A DNA stretch of 64,000 bases, from NCBI GenBank assembly GCA_002918705.1, contig PQKR01000001.1, positions 496,001 through 560,000 of the forward strand. Direction: 5' to 3'. The notes beneath the pieces were generated by a model. The model saw only the letters and a program-made list of their open reading frames with translations, had not been told where the DNA came from and did not search any database. Shown here in pieces: positions 40,548 to 49,812 of this stretch (position 1 is the first letter of the stretch; each line of letters begins with the position of its first letter). The position numbers and the translations under genes were made by a program. This DNA comes from Escherichia sp. ESNIH1 (GTDB taxonomy: Bacteria > Pseudomonadota > Gammaproteobacteria > Enterobacterales > Enterobacteriaceae).

Positions 40548-40976
40548 ATGAATAGCATAGATAAAATAAGTGCCGTAAGCGCACAGGGTGATTCGCATTT
40601 ATCTAACGGCGATAACCCCTCCACTCTGCTAAATAACAGCAAATTAGCAGAGATTAATAACGATAATAATACGACCTCTTCTGACGACGGCAGCACGAAG
40701 ATTACGCTCACGTCTAAAACGCAGGATGAGATCGATAAACAGCAGCAGCTAAAAAAAGAGGAGATAAAGAAGACCGACTATACGATGGAATTAACCGGTA
40801 TTCCGCTGTATGGCGGCCGTCTCATCTCAATCACTAAATATCCGAACGGCAGCGAAGAGATTATTGATACCCTGTCCGGGCAGCGAATAACGCGACAGGA
40901 TCTTCAGCAGGCTATTTCCCCGACGGAGATAAAGGTGATTGAGGCGAATAATAACTCTGAGAGCGGGGTGGAGTAG
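40548..40976 (+). CDS. Small hydrophilic protein of unknown function
   Basis: 142 aa from the third of three consecutive ATGs (40542, 40545, 40548); CGGAG at 40537-40541 best fits the third. I do not recognise it. The N-terminal half is Ser/Asn/Asp-rich and probably disordered (SHLSNGDNPSTLLNNSKLAEINNDNNTTSSDDGS). A Lys/Gln-rich stretch follows, then a compact end: LTGIPLYGGRLISITKYPNGSEEIIDTLSGQRITRQDLQQAIS. No signal peptide or membrane helix is seen. It is more AT-rich than its neighbours and sits alone between nrdG and cybC, suggesting a lineage-specific insertion. Confidence 0.7.
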   Translation: MNSIDKISAVSAQGDSHLSNGDNPSTLLNNSKLAEINNDNNTTSSDDGSTKITLTSKTQDEIDKQQQLKKEEIKKTDYTMELTGIPLYGGRLISITKYPNGSEEIIDTLSGQRITRQDLQQAISPTEIKVIEANNNSESGVE

Positions 40977-40985
40977 AACAGGCCA

Positions 40986-41005
40986 GGCGGGAGGTCACTC
41001 CCGCC
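40986..41005. terminator. Hairpin between convergent genes
   Basis: 8-bp stem GGCGGGAG/CTCCCGCC with a GTCA loop between the stops of the unknown gene and cybC. No T run follows on either strand, so its efficiency is uncertain. Confidence 0.5.
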
Positions 41006-41014
41006 GTTGCGCTA

Positions 41015-41404
41015 TTAGCGGAACTTCTTGTGGTAAGTATTTCGGGTGGTTTTAAACTCTTCCGCTGCCGCCTGCGCCTCTTTAACTTTACCGGCGTTGG
41101 CCAGCTGCAGCGCGCCGTCAATCTGGCCGACCAGAATGTCAAACCCGTGACGGTAGTCCTTCATCTCCGGACTGTCCGGCGCTTTGTCTTCCATTTTTGG
41201 CGGCGTCGCTTTCTGCGCGTCCAGCGCGGCGGTGCGCATTTTGGTTAACGCATCCTTCATTTCCGCCGCATCATCCGTTTTCTGTACCACTTTCAAATTA
41301 TCGTTGAGGGTCTCCATATCCTCTTCCAGATCTGCCGCAAACGCGGCAGACGAGGCCAGAACGAGAGAGGAGAGTGCTAACATCGCTAACAACGTTTTCC
41401 GCAT
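41015..41404 (-). CDS. cybC: Soluble cytochrome b562
   Basis: 129 aa with a cleavable signal peptide ([35 protein letters not shown]). The mature four-helix bundle binds b-type heme in the periplasm through Met7 (EEDMETL) and the C-terminal His in RNTYHKKFR; both are present. Physiological role unclear. It lies 33 bases downstream of tldE on the same strand, as in E. coli. Unlike the broken copy in some E. coli strains, this gene is complete. Confidence 0.95.
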   Translation of the reverse strand: MRKTLLAMLALSSLVLASSAAFAADLEEDMETLNDNLKVVQKTDDAAEMKDALTKMRTAALDAQKATPPKMEDKAPDSPEMKDYRHGFDILVGQIDGALQLANAGKVKEAQAAAEEFKTTRNTYHKKFR

Positions 41405-41437
41405 TGCTCATGTCCTTTTATTATTGTCAAAAATGGC

Positions 41438-42790
41438 TTACTGCCCGGCGATCTTCATCTCCGGCAGCAGCACAGAACCACACTGTATATTGCTGCGTGT
41501 TTCAATATCGTCACCAATGGTCACCATATTGCGCCACATCTCTTTCAGGTTGCCCGCGATGGTAATTTCACTCACCGGGTACTGAATTTCACCGTTCTCT
41601 ACCCAAAAGCCCGCCGCGCCACGAGAGTAGTCGCCGGTAATGCCGCTCACGCCCTGCCCCATCAGCTCGGTAACCACCAGTCCGGTGCCCATCTCTTTCA
41701 GCATCTGCTCGAAGCTGTGGCCCTGGCCCTTAATACGCCAGTTATGGATACCGCCCGCGTGGCCGGTGCTCTGTAGCCCCAGCTTGCGCGCCGAGTAGCT
41801 GGTGAGCAGCCACTGGGTCAGGATGCCATCCTTGATGATGTCACGGCGTTCGGTGCGTACGCCTTCGCTGTCGAACGGCGTTGAGGCCAGCCCTTTCAGC
41901 AGGTGCGGGTGCTCCTCAATGGTCAGCCACTCCGGAAGGATCTGCTTGCCGAGGGAGTCCAGCAGGAAGGTCGATTTACGGTAGACCGCGCCGCCGGCAA
42001 TCGCCCCGACGAGGTGGCCAAACAGCCCGGTGGCCACTTCGTTGGCGAAGATCACCGGGGCTTTCATGGTAGAGAGCTTACGCGGCGCGAGGCGTGACAG
42101 GGTGCGTCTGGCGCACTCGTCTCCGACCCACTCCGGCGACTTGAGATCGCCCAGCGCGCGGCCAATGGTGTAGGCATAGTCGCGCTCCATGTCGCCGTTC
42201 TCTTCGGCAATCACGCAGCTGGAGAGCGAGTGGCGGCTGGAGCAGTAGCTTTGCAGCATGCCGTGGCTGTTGCCGAAGACTTTGATTCCGTAGTGGCTGT
42301 TGAAGCTGCCGCCTTCGGTGTTGGTGATGCGCTTGTCCGCCTTCAGCGACGCCTGCTCGGCGCGGGCAGCCAGCTCAATCGCCTCGTCCGGGGTGATCTC
42401 CGCCGGATGGAAGAGATCCAGATCCGGCGCCTCAAACGCCAGCAGCTCGCGGTCCGCGACGCCGGCAAAGGGATCCGGCGAGGTGTAGCGGGCGATATCC
42501 AGCGCCGCCTGCACGGTGCGGGCGATAGCGTCCGGACTCAGATCGGTGGACGAGGCGCTGCCCTTGCGGTTTTGATGATAAACGGTGATGCCCAGCGCGC
42601 CATCGCTATTGAATTCCACGTTCTCCACCTCACCGTAGCGGGTGCTGACGCTAATACCGGTAGTCTTCGATACCGCCACTTCTGCGCCGTCTGATTTACC
42701 TGCGGCTAAGCCTAGTGCGGTGGAGACGGCCTCTTCCAGTGCTTTGCGTTGCTCTGCAACTTGTGTGATTACTTTCATCGCCAATGCCAT
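41438..42790 (-). CDS. tldE: Metalloprotease subunit TldE (PmbA)
   Basis: 450 aa, near-colinear with E. coli PmbA ([26 protein letters not shown]). TldD and TldE form a zinc protease that removes the leader from microcin B17 and degrades CcdA. TldE is the non-catalytic partner; as expected no HExxH is seen, while the conserved [37 protein letters not shown] is intact. It is divergent from darP. Confidence 0.97.
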   Translation of the reverse strand: MALAMKVITQVAEQRKALEEAVSTALGLAAGKSDGAEVAVSKTTGISVSTRYGEVENVEFNSDGALGITVYHQNRKGSASSTDLSPDAIARTVQAALDIARYTSPDPFAGVADRELLAFEAPDLDLFHPAEITPDEAIELAARAEQASLKADKRITNTEGGSFNSHYGIKVFGNSHGMLQSYCSSRHSLSSCVIAEENGDMERDYAYTIGRALGDLKSPEWVGDECARRTLSRLAPRKLSTMKAPVIFANEVATGLFGHLVGAIAGGAVYRKSTFLLDSLGKQILPEWLTIEEHPHLLKGLASTPFDSEGVRTERRDIIKDGILTQWLLTSYSARKLGLQSTGHAGGIHNWRIKGQGHSFEQMLKEMGTGLVVTELMGQGVSGITGDYSRGAAGFWVENGEIQYPVSEITIAGNLKEMWRNMVTIGDDIETRSNIQCGSVLLPEMKIAGQ

Positions 42791-42884
42791 AATGTAAGGG
42801 GAGTTTTAAAGAAGTCTAACAGAGAACCCATTCTCAGTGTGCTCCCAGGGTGTTAGTATTAGCCTCTTTTTTAAGGAGCCTGAG

Positions 42885-43436
42885 ATGACCAAGCAGCCCG
42901 ATGACTGGCTCGACGACGTACCCGGTGATGATATCAACGATGAAGATGATGAGATCATCTGGGTCAGTAAAAGTGAAATTAAGCGCGATGCGGAAGAGTT
43001 AAAACGCCTCGGCGCAGAGATGGTAGACCTGGGCAAGAACGCCCTCGATAAGATCCCGCTGGATGACGATCTGCGCGCGGCCATTGAGCTGGCGCAGCGT
43101 ATCAAGAAAGAGGGCCGCCGCCGCCAGATGCAGCTGATTGGCAAACTGCTGCGCCAGCGCGATGTCGATCCGATCCGCCAGGCGCTGGACAAGCTGAAAA
43201 ACCGCCATAACCAGCAGGTGGCGTTTTTCCACAAGCTTGAACACCTGCGCGATCGCCTGATTGCCGAGGGTGACGACGCGGTGCCGGAGGTGTTAAACCT
43301 GTGGCCGAACGCCGATCGCCAGCAGCTGCGCTCGCTGATCCGTAACGCGCAGAAAGAGCGCGACGGCAACAAGCCGCCGAAGTCCGCGCGCCTGATCTTC
43401 CAGTATCTGCGCGAGCTGTCGGAAGCGGAAGAGTAG
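42885..43436 (+). CDS. darP: Ribosome biogenesis factor DarP (YjgA)
   Basis: 183 aa helical protein associated with the 50S subunit during assembly. The start [16 protein letters not shown] follows AAGGAG; the longer frame upstream is not conserved. The acidic N-terminus and basic helices ([54 protein letters not shown]) match the DUF615 family. Confidence 0.96.
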   Translation: MTKQPDDWLDDVPGDDINDEDDEIIWVSKSEIKRDAEELKRLGAEMVDLGKNALDKIPLDDDLRAAIELAQRIKKEGRRRQMQLIGKLLRQRDVDPIRQALDKLKNRHNQQVAFFHKLEHLRDRLIAEGDDAVPEVLNLWPNADRQQLRSLIRNAQKERDGNKPPKSARLIFQYLRELSEAEE

Positions 43437-43442
43437 TTTGTA

Positions 43443-43534
43443 AACGCCGGGTGGCGCTTCGCTTGCCCGGCCTACGGTTTACACGCGAACAAGATGCCCT
43501 TCGTAGGCCCGGTAAGCGTTAGCGCCACCGGGCA
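43443..43534. repeat. BIME (two inverted REPs) between darP and mpl
   Basis: One REP at about 43443-43478 (GCCGGGTGGCGC...GCCCGGCCTACGG) and an inverted one at 43501-43534 (GTAGGCCCGG...CGCCACCGGGC) between convergent genes: a standard interspersed mosaic element. Confidence 0.8.
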
Positions 43535-43540
43535 ATTTCG

Positions 43541-44899
43541 CTATTTCTTCTCTAATCTGTCCAGCAGCTTCTGGTGGATCCCACCAAAGCCGCCGTTGCT
43601 CATCACCAGAATGTGATCGCCCGGCTGGGCGGTCTTCACGATCATATCCGCCAGCACATCGACATCCCCATGCCAGTGGGCAGGCTGTATGCACGCCTCT
43701 GCCACTTCTGACACCTGCCAGGGAATATGCTGCGGCTGCAGCAGGAAGACCTCATCGGCGCGGCCCAATGACGGCGCCAGATCGTCCTTGCAGAGACCCA
43801 TCTTCATGGTGTTTGAGCGCGGCTCCAGCACCGCTATAATGCGCGCCGTGCCGCCGACCTTGCCGCGCAGCGCGGCGAGGGTTGCCAGAATCGCGGTCGG
43901 GTGGTGGGCGAAGTCGTCGTAGACGCTGACGCCGTTGGCGGTGCCGCGCAGCTCCAGACGGCGGCGGGCGTTGACGAACGAGCCGAGGGCGTTAGCCGCA
44001 TCCGCAGGCGTGACGCCGACGTGACGGGCGGCGGCAATCGCCATCAGGCCGTTATGCATGTTGTGCTCGCCGACCAGATCCCACTTCACCTGGCCCACGC
44101 GCTCGCCGTCCAGCAGCACTTCCCACTGCGAGGCGTCGGTGGTGAGCTTTTTCGCCTGCCAGTGGCCCTGCTCGCCCACCAGCTCCTGCTCGCTCCAGCA
44201 GCCCATCGCCATCACCTGCTTCAGGTTGATGTCGTTCTCCGGCAGGATGATTTTGCCCTGCCCCGGCACGATACGCACCAGGTGGTGGAACTGCTTCTGA
44301 ATCGCCTTCAGGTCGTCAAAGATGTCGGCGTGATCGAACTCAAGATTGTTGAGGATCAGGGTGCGCGGCGCGTAGTGCACGAACTTGGAGCGCTTATCAA
44401 AGAAGGCGCAGTCGTACTCGTCGGCCTCAATCACGAAGAACGGGCTGTCGCCGAGACGGGCGGAGACGTCGAAGTTCCCCGGCACGCCGCCGATCACAAA
44501 GCCGGGCTGATAGCCACAGGCTTCGAGGATCCAGGTCGCCATACCGGCGGTGGTGGTTTTGCCGTGAGTACCGGCTACCGCCAGCACCCAGCGGTCACGC
44601 AGCACAAAATCGTGCAGCCACTGCGGGCCGGACATATAGGGAATGCCCTTCTCCAGCACCGCCTCAACGCACGGATTTCCCCGCTTCATGGCGTTACCAA
44701 TAATCACCAAATCCGGCGCGGGATCGATCTGGCTGGCGTCGTAACCCTGAATTAAAGAGATGCCCTGCTTCTCCAGCAGGGTGCTCATCGGCGGATACAC
44801 ATTGGCGTCCGATCCCGTTACTTCATGACCTAAAGCACGTGCCAGCAGCGCCAGCCCGCCCATGAAGGTTCCACAAATTCCTAAAATATGAATGCGCAT
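43541..44899 (-). CDS. mpl: UDP-MurNAc:murein tripeptide ligase
   Basis: 452 aa Mur-ligase family enzyme that reattaches recycled tripeptide L-Ala-D-Glu-mDAP to UDP-MurNAc. The N-terminal Rossmann motif (HILGICGTFMGGLALLARALGHEVTGSD), the ATP-binding GTHGKTTTAGM (near residue 115), and YDDFAHHPTAILATLAALR in the C-terminal domain are present. Divergent from fbp. Confidence 0.97.
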   Translation of the reverse strand: MRIHILGICGTFMGGLALLARALGHEVTGSDANVYPPMSTLLEKQGISLIQGYDASQIDPAPDLVIIGNAMKRGNPCVEAVLEKGIPYMSGPQWLHDFVLRDRWVLAVAGTHGKTTTAGMATWILEACGYQPGFVIGGVPGNFDVSARLGDSPFFVIEADEYDCAFFDKRSKFVHYAPRTLILNNLEFDHADIFDDLKAIQKQFHHLVRIVPGQGKIILPENDINLKQVMAMGCWSEQELVGEQGHWQAKKLTTDASQWEVLLDGERVGQVKWDLVGEHNMHNGLMAIAAARHVGVTPADAANALGSFVNARRRLELRGTANGVSVYDDFAHHPTAILATLAALRGKVGGTARIIAVLEPRSNTMKMGLCKDDLAPSLGRADEVFLLQPQHIPWQVSEVAEACIQPAHWHGDVDVLADMIVKTAQPGDHILVMSNGGFGGIHQKLLDRLEKK

Positions 44900-45070
44900 A
44901 CGTCGGTCCTTTTTTAACTGGCGCCTATTTTACTCACATGTCCGGCCCAGAGAAATGCATTTAAGCGGAATCTCACTCTGGCTGGCGCGATTCACCTGTG
45001 CGCATTAATTCGGATCTTTGTTAGTATTGTTACAGTCGCTTTACTCCACATTAATTGCAGGGAAAGTGTT

Positions 45071-46069
45071 ATGAAAACGTTAGGTGAATTTATCGTCGAG
45101 AAGCAGCATGATTTCTCCCATGCTACCGGGGAACTGACCTCGCTGCTGTCGGCGATAAAGCTGGGCGCCAAAATCATCCACCGCGATATTAATAAAGCGG
45201 GGCTGGTCGATATTCTGGGGGCCAGCGGGGCCGAAAACGTGCAGGGCGAGGTGCAGCAAAAGCTCGATCTGTTCGCAAATGAAAAACTGAAGGCGGCGCT
45301 GCGCGCGCGCAATATCGTGGCCGGTATCGCCTCAGAAGAAGAAGATGAGATCGTTGTTTTTGATGGCTACGAGCACGCGAAGTATGTGGTTCTGATGGAT
45401 CCGCTGGATGGCTCCTCCAACATTGACGTTAACGTCTCCGTTGGCACCATCTTCTCTATCTACCACCGCGTCACGCCGGTAGGCACCCCGGTCACCGTGG
45501 AAGACTTCCTGCAGCCGGGCAACAAGCAGGTTGCGGCGGGCTATGTGCTCTACGGCTCCTCGACCATCATGGTCTACACCACCGGCTGTGGCGTACACGC
45601 CTTCACCTACGATCCCTCCCTCGGCGTCTTTGCCCTCTGCCAGGAGCGCATGCAGTTCCCTGAGCTGGGTAACACCTACTCCATTAACGAAGGCAACTAC
45701 ATCAAGTTCCCGCAGGGCGTGAAGAAGTACCTCAAGTTCTGCCAGGAAGAAGATAAAATCACCCACCGCCCTTACACCTCGCGCTATATCGGCTCGCTGG
45801 TGGCGGACTTCCATCGTAATCTGGTGAAGGGTGGGATCTACCTCTATCCGAGCACTGCGACCCACCCGGAAGGCAAGCTGCGTCTGCTGTACGAGTGCAA
45901 CCCGATGGCCTTCCTGGCCGAGCAGGCGGGCGGCAAGGCGAGCGACGGTAAAGAGCGTATTCTGGATATTATTCCCGAGTCGCTGCACCAGCGTCGTCCG
46001 TTCTTCGTTGGCACGAAAGCAATGGTCGAGGATGTAGAGCGCTTTATGCGCGAATATCCGGACGCCTAA
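45071..46069 (+). CDS. fbp: Class 1 fructose-1,6-bisphosphatase
   Basis: 332 aa gluconeogenic enzyme, inhibited by AMP in this family. The metal-binding EEDE ([12 protein letters not shown]), the [16 protein letters not shown] motif and [22 protein letters not shown] are intact. The start [12 protein letters not shown] follows CAGGGAAAG. Confidence 0.98.
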   Translation: MKTLGEFIVEKQHDFSHATGELTSLLSAIKLGAKIIHRDINKAGLVDILGASGAENVQGEVQQKLDLFANEKLKAALRARNIVAGIASEEEDEIVVFDGYEHAKYVVLMDPLDGSSNIDVNVSVGTIFSIYHRVTPVGTPVTVEDFLQPGNKQVAAGYVLYGSSTIMVYTTGCGVHAFTYDPSLGVFALCQERMQFPELGNTYSINEGNYIKFPQGVKKYLKFCQEEDKITHRPYTSRYIGSLVADFHRNLVKGGIYLYPSTATHPEGKLRLLYECNPMAFLAEQAGGKASDGKERILDIIPESLHQRRPFFVGTKAMVEDVERFMREYPDA

Positions 46070-46082
46070 TACGCAGTCACGC

Positions 46083-46106
46083 TACCCTCTCCGCCAGGAG
46101 AGGGTA
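46083..46106. terminator. Hairpin between fbp and the chemoreceptor gene
   Basis: Perfect 10-bp stem TACCCTCTCC/GGAGAGGGTA with a GCCA loop between convergent stops. Weak tail (AAATTCC), so termination strength is uncertain. Confidence 0.6.
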
Positions 46107-46113
46107 AATTCCG

Positions 46114-47679
46114 TTAGCCTGCGGTCTGCAGGCGGAACGAGGCCATCGCGGCCAGCAGCTCGCGAGACTGCTGCTCCAGGGAGTGGGTCGCGGCGGAGGA
46201 TTGCTGCACCAGCGCCGCATTCTGCTGGGCCGTCTCATCCATCTGGTTCACCGCAATATTCACCTGCTCAATACCCCGGCTCTGCTCGTGGGACGCGTTG
46301 GCAATCTCCCGCATCAGCTTCGTCATGCGCGTTACTTCGCTGGCGATCTCGTCCATCGTTTCACCGGCCTGCATTGCCAGATTGCTGCCCTCGCCAACGT
46401 GGGTCTGCGAGTCGGTGATCAGGGTGCGGATCTCTTTCGCCGCGTCGGCGCTGCGGCTCGCCAGGTTACGTACCTCGCCCGCCACCACGGCAAAGCCGCG
46501 GCCCTGCTCCCCTGCCCGCGCCGCTTCTACCGAGGCGTTAAGGGCCAGAATATTGGTCTGGAAGGCAATGGCGTCAATAACGCTAAGTATATCGGCAATA
46601 CGCGCCGAACTGCCGGAGATATCCTGCATCTTCTCGATCACGTAACAGACCATTTCGCTGCCGCGATCGGCGGTATCAGAGACCGTCTTCGCCAGCTGGT
46701 GCGCCTGCTCGGCGTTGGCGGCGTTCTGCTTCACCGTGGCGGTGATCTGCTCCATGCTGGCAGCAGTCTGCTCAAGGGAGGAGGCGGTAGATTCGGTGCG
46801 CTGGGCCAGATCGACGTTGCCTGCGGTTAACTCCCGGCTGCCGGTATCAATCTGGGCGCTGGCGTCGCGCACGCGGGTTACCGAACTCACCAGCGAGTGG
46901 CGCATGTTCTCAATGGCGGCGTTAAGGCGGGAGAACTCCTTGCTGGTTAACTCAGCCTGCGTGGGCGTCAGGTTACCCGCGGCCACCTGCTCCAGCTGCT
47001 GAATAGAGACGTTAAGGGGCTTAAGCAGCATATGGCGCAGCGCCAGCCAGGCCAGGGCGATAATGCCAGCGGTTACCAGCGCGGCGATGACGATCAACGC
47101 CATCACCCGGTTTTTACTTGCCTGCACCGCGTCCACTTCCGCTTTGCCGCGCGCTTCGCCCCACTTCAGGAACGCCTGCATATCGTTATCAAACTGGCGC
47201 GACACCGGCACCAGCTGGTTCTCCAGCAGCGAATAGTAGTCGTCCGCGCTCTGCTGATTGAGCGCCGTCAGCATCGGAACGATACCCTGGCTATTGTAAG
47301 CCTGATAACTTTTGGCGACCGCCGTCAGCAGGGCCTGGCCGCGCTCGTCCTCTACGCCCGCACCGATAGTCTCCTGCAACCCTTTCTGGGCCTGTGCGAC
47401 CTCGCTATTGATATTTTTTACTGACTTGCCCGCGTCGTCCAGCAGCCCGACCTCCATCATGCGCACCGCCTGCCCGGCTTCGTTGCGCGCGCGTAGGATC
47501 AGGGTGTAGCCCTCGTTCAGGCGTGCCATCTGCTCACCCTGAAGGTGGTTAATACGCTGTAGCGAGGAGGAGCTTTGGGTCAGGGCATAAATACCCATGC
47601 CGCTGACCAGAAGGAGGAGTAACGTCATTACGGCCAGCAGAGAGAGCAGGCCTGTGCGAATCGAAAGCGTTCTAAGCAT
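46114..47679 (-). CDS. Methyl-accepting chemotaxis protein
   Basis: 521 aa transmembrane chemoreceptor. TM1 is near residues 10-32 and TM2 near 190-215, enclosing a four-helix (Tar/Tsr-type) periplasmic sensor. A HAMP segment follows, then a long signalling coiled coil with the conserved tip DIVTRIA-like region IDAIAFQTNILALNASVEAARAGEQGRGFAVVAGEVRNLA. The C-terminus ends SFRLQTAG, with no NWETF-type CheR/CheB tether, so adaptation probably depends on receptors that have one. Ligand unknown. A FliA promoter lies upstream. Confidence 0.95.
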   Translation of the reverse strand: MLRTLSIRTGLLSLLAVMTLLLLLVSGMGIYALTQSSSSLQRINHLQGEQMARLNEGYTLILRARNEAGQAVRMMEVGLLDDAGKSVKNINSEVAQAQKGLQETIGAGVEDERGQALLTAVAKSYQAYNSQGIVPMLTALNQQSADDYYSLLENQLVPVSRQFDNDMQAFLKWGEARGKAEVDAVQASKNRVMALIVIAALVTAGIIALAWLALRHMLLKPLNVSIQQLEQVAAGNLTPTQAELTSKEFSRLNAAIENMRHSLVSSVTRVRDASAQIDTGSRELTAGNVDLAQRTESTASSLEQTAASMEQITATVKQNAANAEQAHQLAKTVSDTADRGSEMVCYVIEKMQDISGSSARIADILSVIDAIAFQTNILALNASVEAARAGEQGRGFAVVAGEVRNLASRSADAAKEIRTLITDSQTHVGEGSNLAMQAGETMDEIASEVTRMTKLMREIANASHEQSRGIEQVNIAVNQMDETAQQNAALVQQSSAATHSLEQQSRELLAAMASFRLQTAG

Positions 47680-47736
47680 GATGGCGATCCCGGTAGCAGA
47701 GAGACTTCGTAGCGTGAATAGTGCTGATTCGAACAG

Positions 47737-47763
47737 TTATCGACCGCTACCGGGAAAGCTTTA
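47737..47763 (-). promoter_or_regulatory. Sigma-28 (FliA) promoter of the chemoreceptor gene
   Basis: Minus strand: TAAAGCTT (47763-47756), 11-base spacer, GTCGATAA (47744-47737). This matches the enterobacterial FliA consensus TAAAGTTT-N11-GCCGATAA with two mismatches and predicts expression with the late flagellar genes. The ATG is about 58 bases downstream. Confidence 0.88.
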
Positions 47764-47788
47764 GCTATTTTTTAGCCATATCAAAAAG

Positions 47789-48790
47789 TTATGACTTCGT
47801 TGCCGGAATGCTCACCCGTGTTACCGGAGAGTTCTGCCGGTTCTCCCACAGCACCGTCAGGCCGCGTTGCAGGGCGATAAAGATAAACAGCAGAATGCCG
47901 ATGGCGATCTTTGTCCACCACGAGCTGAGCGTGCCGTCAAAGTTAATGTAGGTCTGGATCAGCCCCTGGATCGCCACGCCAAACAGCGTGCCCAGAACCG
48001 TCCCCACGCCGCCGCTGAGCAGCGTGCCGCCAATCACCACTGAGGCGATGGCGTCCAGCTCTACCCCAACGCCCGCCAGGGCGTAGCCCGCCTGGGTGTA
48101 GACAGAGAAGACAATGCCCGCCAGCGTCGCCAGCCCGGTAGAGAGCATATAGATGCGGATCGTGGTGCTGCGGGTAGAGATACCCATCAGGTTGGCCGAG
48201 GTGGCGCTACCGCCGATGGCATACACCTGGTTACCAAAGCGCGTGCGGTGGGCGAGGAAGATGCCTATCACCACCACGCCCAGCATCAGCAGCCCCATCG
48301 CGCTCAGGCGACCGCCGCCGGGAATTTTCCACGCCAGGCTGGAGAGGGTGTCGTAGATCGGGTGGTTAATGGGGATCGACTCCTCCGAGACCAGGTAGCT
48401 GACGCCACGCAGGAAGAACATCCCGGCGAGGGTGATGATAAACGCCGGGATCTTCAGGGCGTCAATCAGCAGGCCCATAAAGGCCCCGAAGGCGCAGCCC
48501 ATCGCCAGCACCAGCGGGAAGGCCAGCAGGGGCGAGATCCCCCAGAAGCCAATTGCCTTCGCCAAAAAGACGCCGGTAAAGGCGATCACCGACCCTACCG
48601 AGAGGTCGATGCCGCCGGAGAGGATCACAAAGGTCATACCGACGGCGATAATCCCCAGGAAAGCGTTATCGGTCAGAATATTGCAGATGACCCGCGTCGA
48701 GGCAAAGCCGGGAAACTGGGTCAGGCAGTAGAGATAGCCGAGCACGAACACGCCGAGCGTGATCATCAGCGGCAGGTTACGTTTTATCAT
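47789..48790 (-). CDS. yjfF: Galactofuranose ABC transporter permease YjfF
   Basis: 333 aa from MIKRNLPLMITLGVFVLGYLYCL; a GTG two codons earlier is less likely. It is one of two membrane permeases of the YtfQRT-YjfF importer, BPD_transp_2 family. The membrane core motif GIIAVGMTFVILSGGIDLSVGSVIAF is intact. The start overlaps the end of ytfT by 14 bases. Confidence 0.95.
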   Translation of the reverse strand: MIKRNLPLMITLGVFVLGYLYCLTQFPGFASTRVICNILTDNAFLGIIAVGMTFVILSGGIDLSVGSVIAFTGVFLAKAIGFWGISPLLAFPLVLAMGCAFGAFMGLLIDALKIPAFIITLAGMFFLRGVSYLVSEESIPINHPIYDTLSSLAWKIPGGGRLSAMGLLMLGVVVIGIFLAHRTRFGNQVYAIGGSATSANLMGISTRSTTIRIYMLSTGLATLAGIVFSVYTQAGYALAGVGVELDAIASVVIGGTLLSGGVGTVLGTLFGVAIQGLIQTYINFDGTLSSWWTKIAIGILLFIFIALQRGLTVLWENRQNSPVTRVSIPATKS

Positions 48791-49802
48791 GACCACGGCT
48801 CCTCTTAATCAGGTCGATAAAGCGCGGCGACTGCACAATCAGTACGCACATGACGACGACGGCCTTCACGACCTGGTTTAGCTCTGGCGGGAAGCCGGAG
48901 AGTAAAATGCCGGTGTTCATTCCCTGGATAATCAGTGCCCCGACGATAGAGAGCAGCAGGTTGAAGCGACCGCCCATTAGCGAGGCGCCGCCAATGACCA
49001 CCGCGAGGATGGCATCCAGCTCCAGCCACAGCCCGGCGTTGTTGGCATCCGCGCCGCGAATGTCCGCCGTGACGATGATGCCGGCAATGGCGGCACAAAC
49101 GCCGCTCAGGATGTAGGTCAGCATTACCACCACCCGGGTATTCACCCCGGCGTTTTTCGCCGCGCGGATGTTGATCCCCACCGCTTCGATAAACATGCCC
49201 AGCGCCGTCTTGCGGGTAAAGAGCCAGAAAATAACCAGCGTCACCAGAGCGATGATCACCGGCGTCGGGAAGAGCAGCAGCGAGCCGCTGCCGAGCCAGG
49301 AGAGGCTGGGAGCGTTGAAGGTGACGATCTGTCCGGCGGTGATCAGCTGCGCCACGCCGCGCCCGGCGACCATCAAGATCAGCGTGGCGACGAAGGGCTG
49401 GATCTTGAGGATGGCCACAAGCACGCCATTCCACAGCCCGGCCAGCACGCCGCTGCCGATTGCCGCCAGCAGCACAACCGGCAGGCTGTGCCCGGCCACG
49501 GTCATCGACGCCGCCGTCGCGCCAGCAATGGCCATGATGGCCCCTACGGAGAGATCGATCCCGCCGGTGGCAATCACCAGCGTCATGCCGATCGCCAGCA
49601 GCGCGACCGGTGCGGCACGGTTAAGAATGTCGATGGGGCTGCCGAACAGCCGCCCATCCTGCAGAACGATCTGGAAAAAATGCGGCGCAACCAGGCTGTC
49701 AGCCACCAGCACCAGGATCAGCGCAAGCAGCTGCGGCATACCCGTCGGCCAGCTTATGCGCCGCTTCGGCTGGCCGGTTTGCGGAAGGGATCGGGGCATC
49801 AC
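48777..49802 (-). CDS. ytfT: Galactofuranose ABC transporter permease YtfT
   Basis: 341 aa permease paired with YjfF. It starts with GTG (MMPRSLPQTGQPKRR) six bases after AAGGAG, as in E. coli. The family motif APVALLAIGMTLVIATGGIDLSVGAIMAIAG is present, with about nine helices. It overlaps yjfF downstream and follows ytfR by 10 bases. Confidence 0.95.
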   Translation of the reverse strand: MMPRSLPQTGQPKRRISWPTGMPQLLALILVLVADSLVAPHFFQIVLQDGRLFGSPIDILNRAAPVALLAIGMTLVIATGGIDLSVGAIMAIAGATAASMTVAGHSLPVVLLAAIGSGVLAGLWNGVLVAILKIQPFVATLILMVAGRGVAQLITAGQIVTFNAPSLSWLGSGSLLLFPTPVIIALVTLVIFWLFTRKTALGMFIEAVGINIRAAKNAGVNTRVVVMLTYILSGVCAAIAGIIVTADIRGADANNAGLWLELDAILAVVIGGASLMGGRFNLLLSIVGALIIQGMNTGILLSGFPPELNQVVKAVVVMCVLIVQSPRFIDLIKRSRGHDKT

Positions 49803-49812
49803 ACTCTACTCC

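Noticed and set aside
47690-47754. Inverted repeat CCCGGTAGC/GCTACCGGG upstream of the chemoreceptor gene
   Set aside because: The 9-bp arms are 47 bases apart and one lies in the FliA promoter spacer; no known function, and chance is likely in GC-rich DNA.
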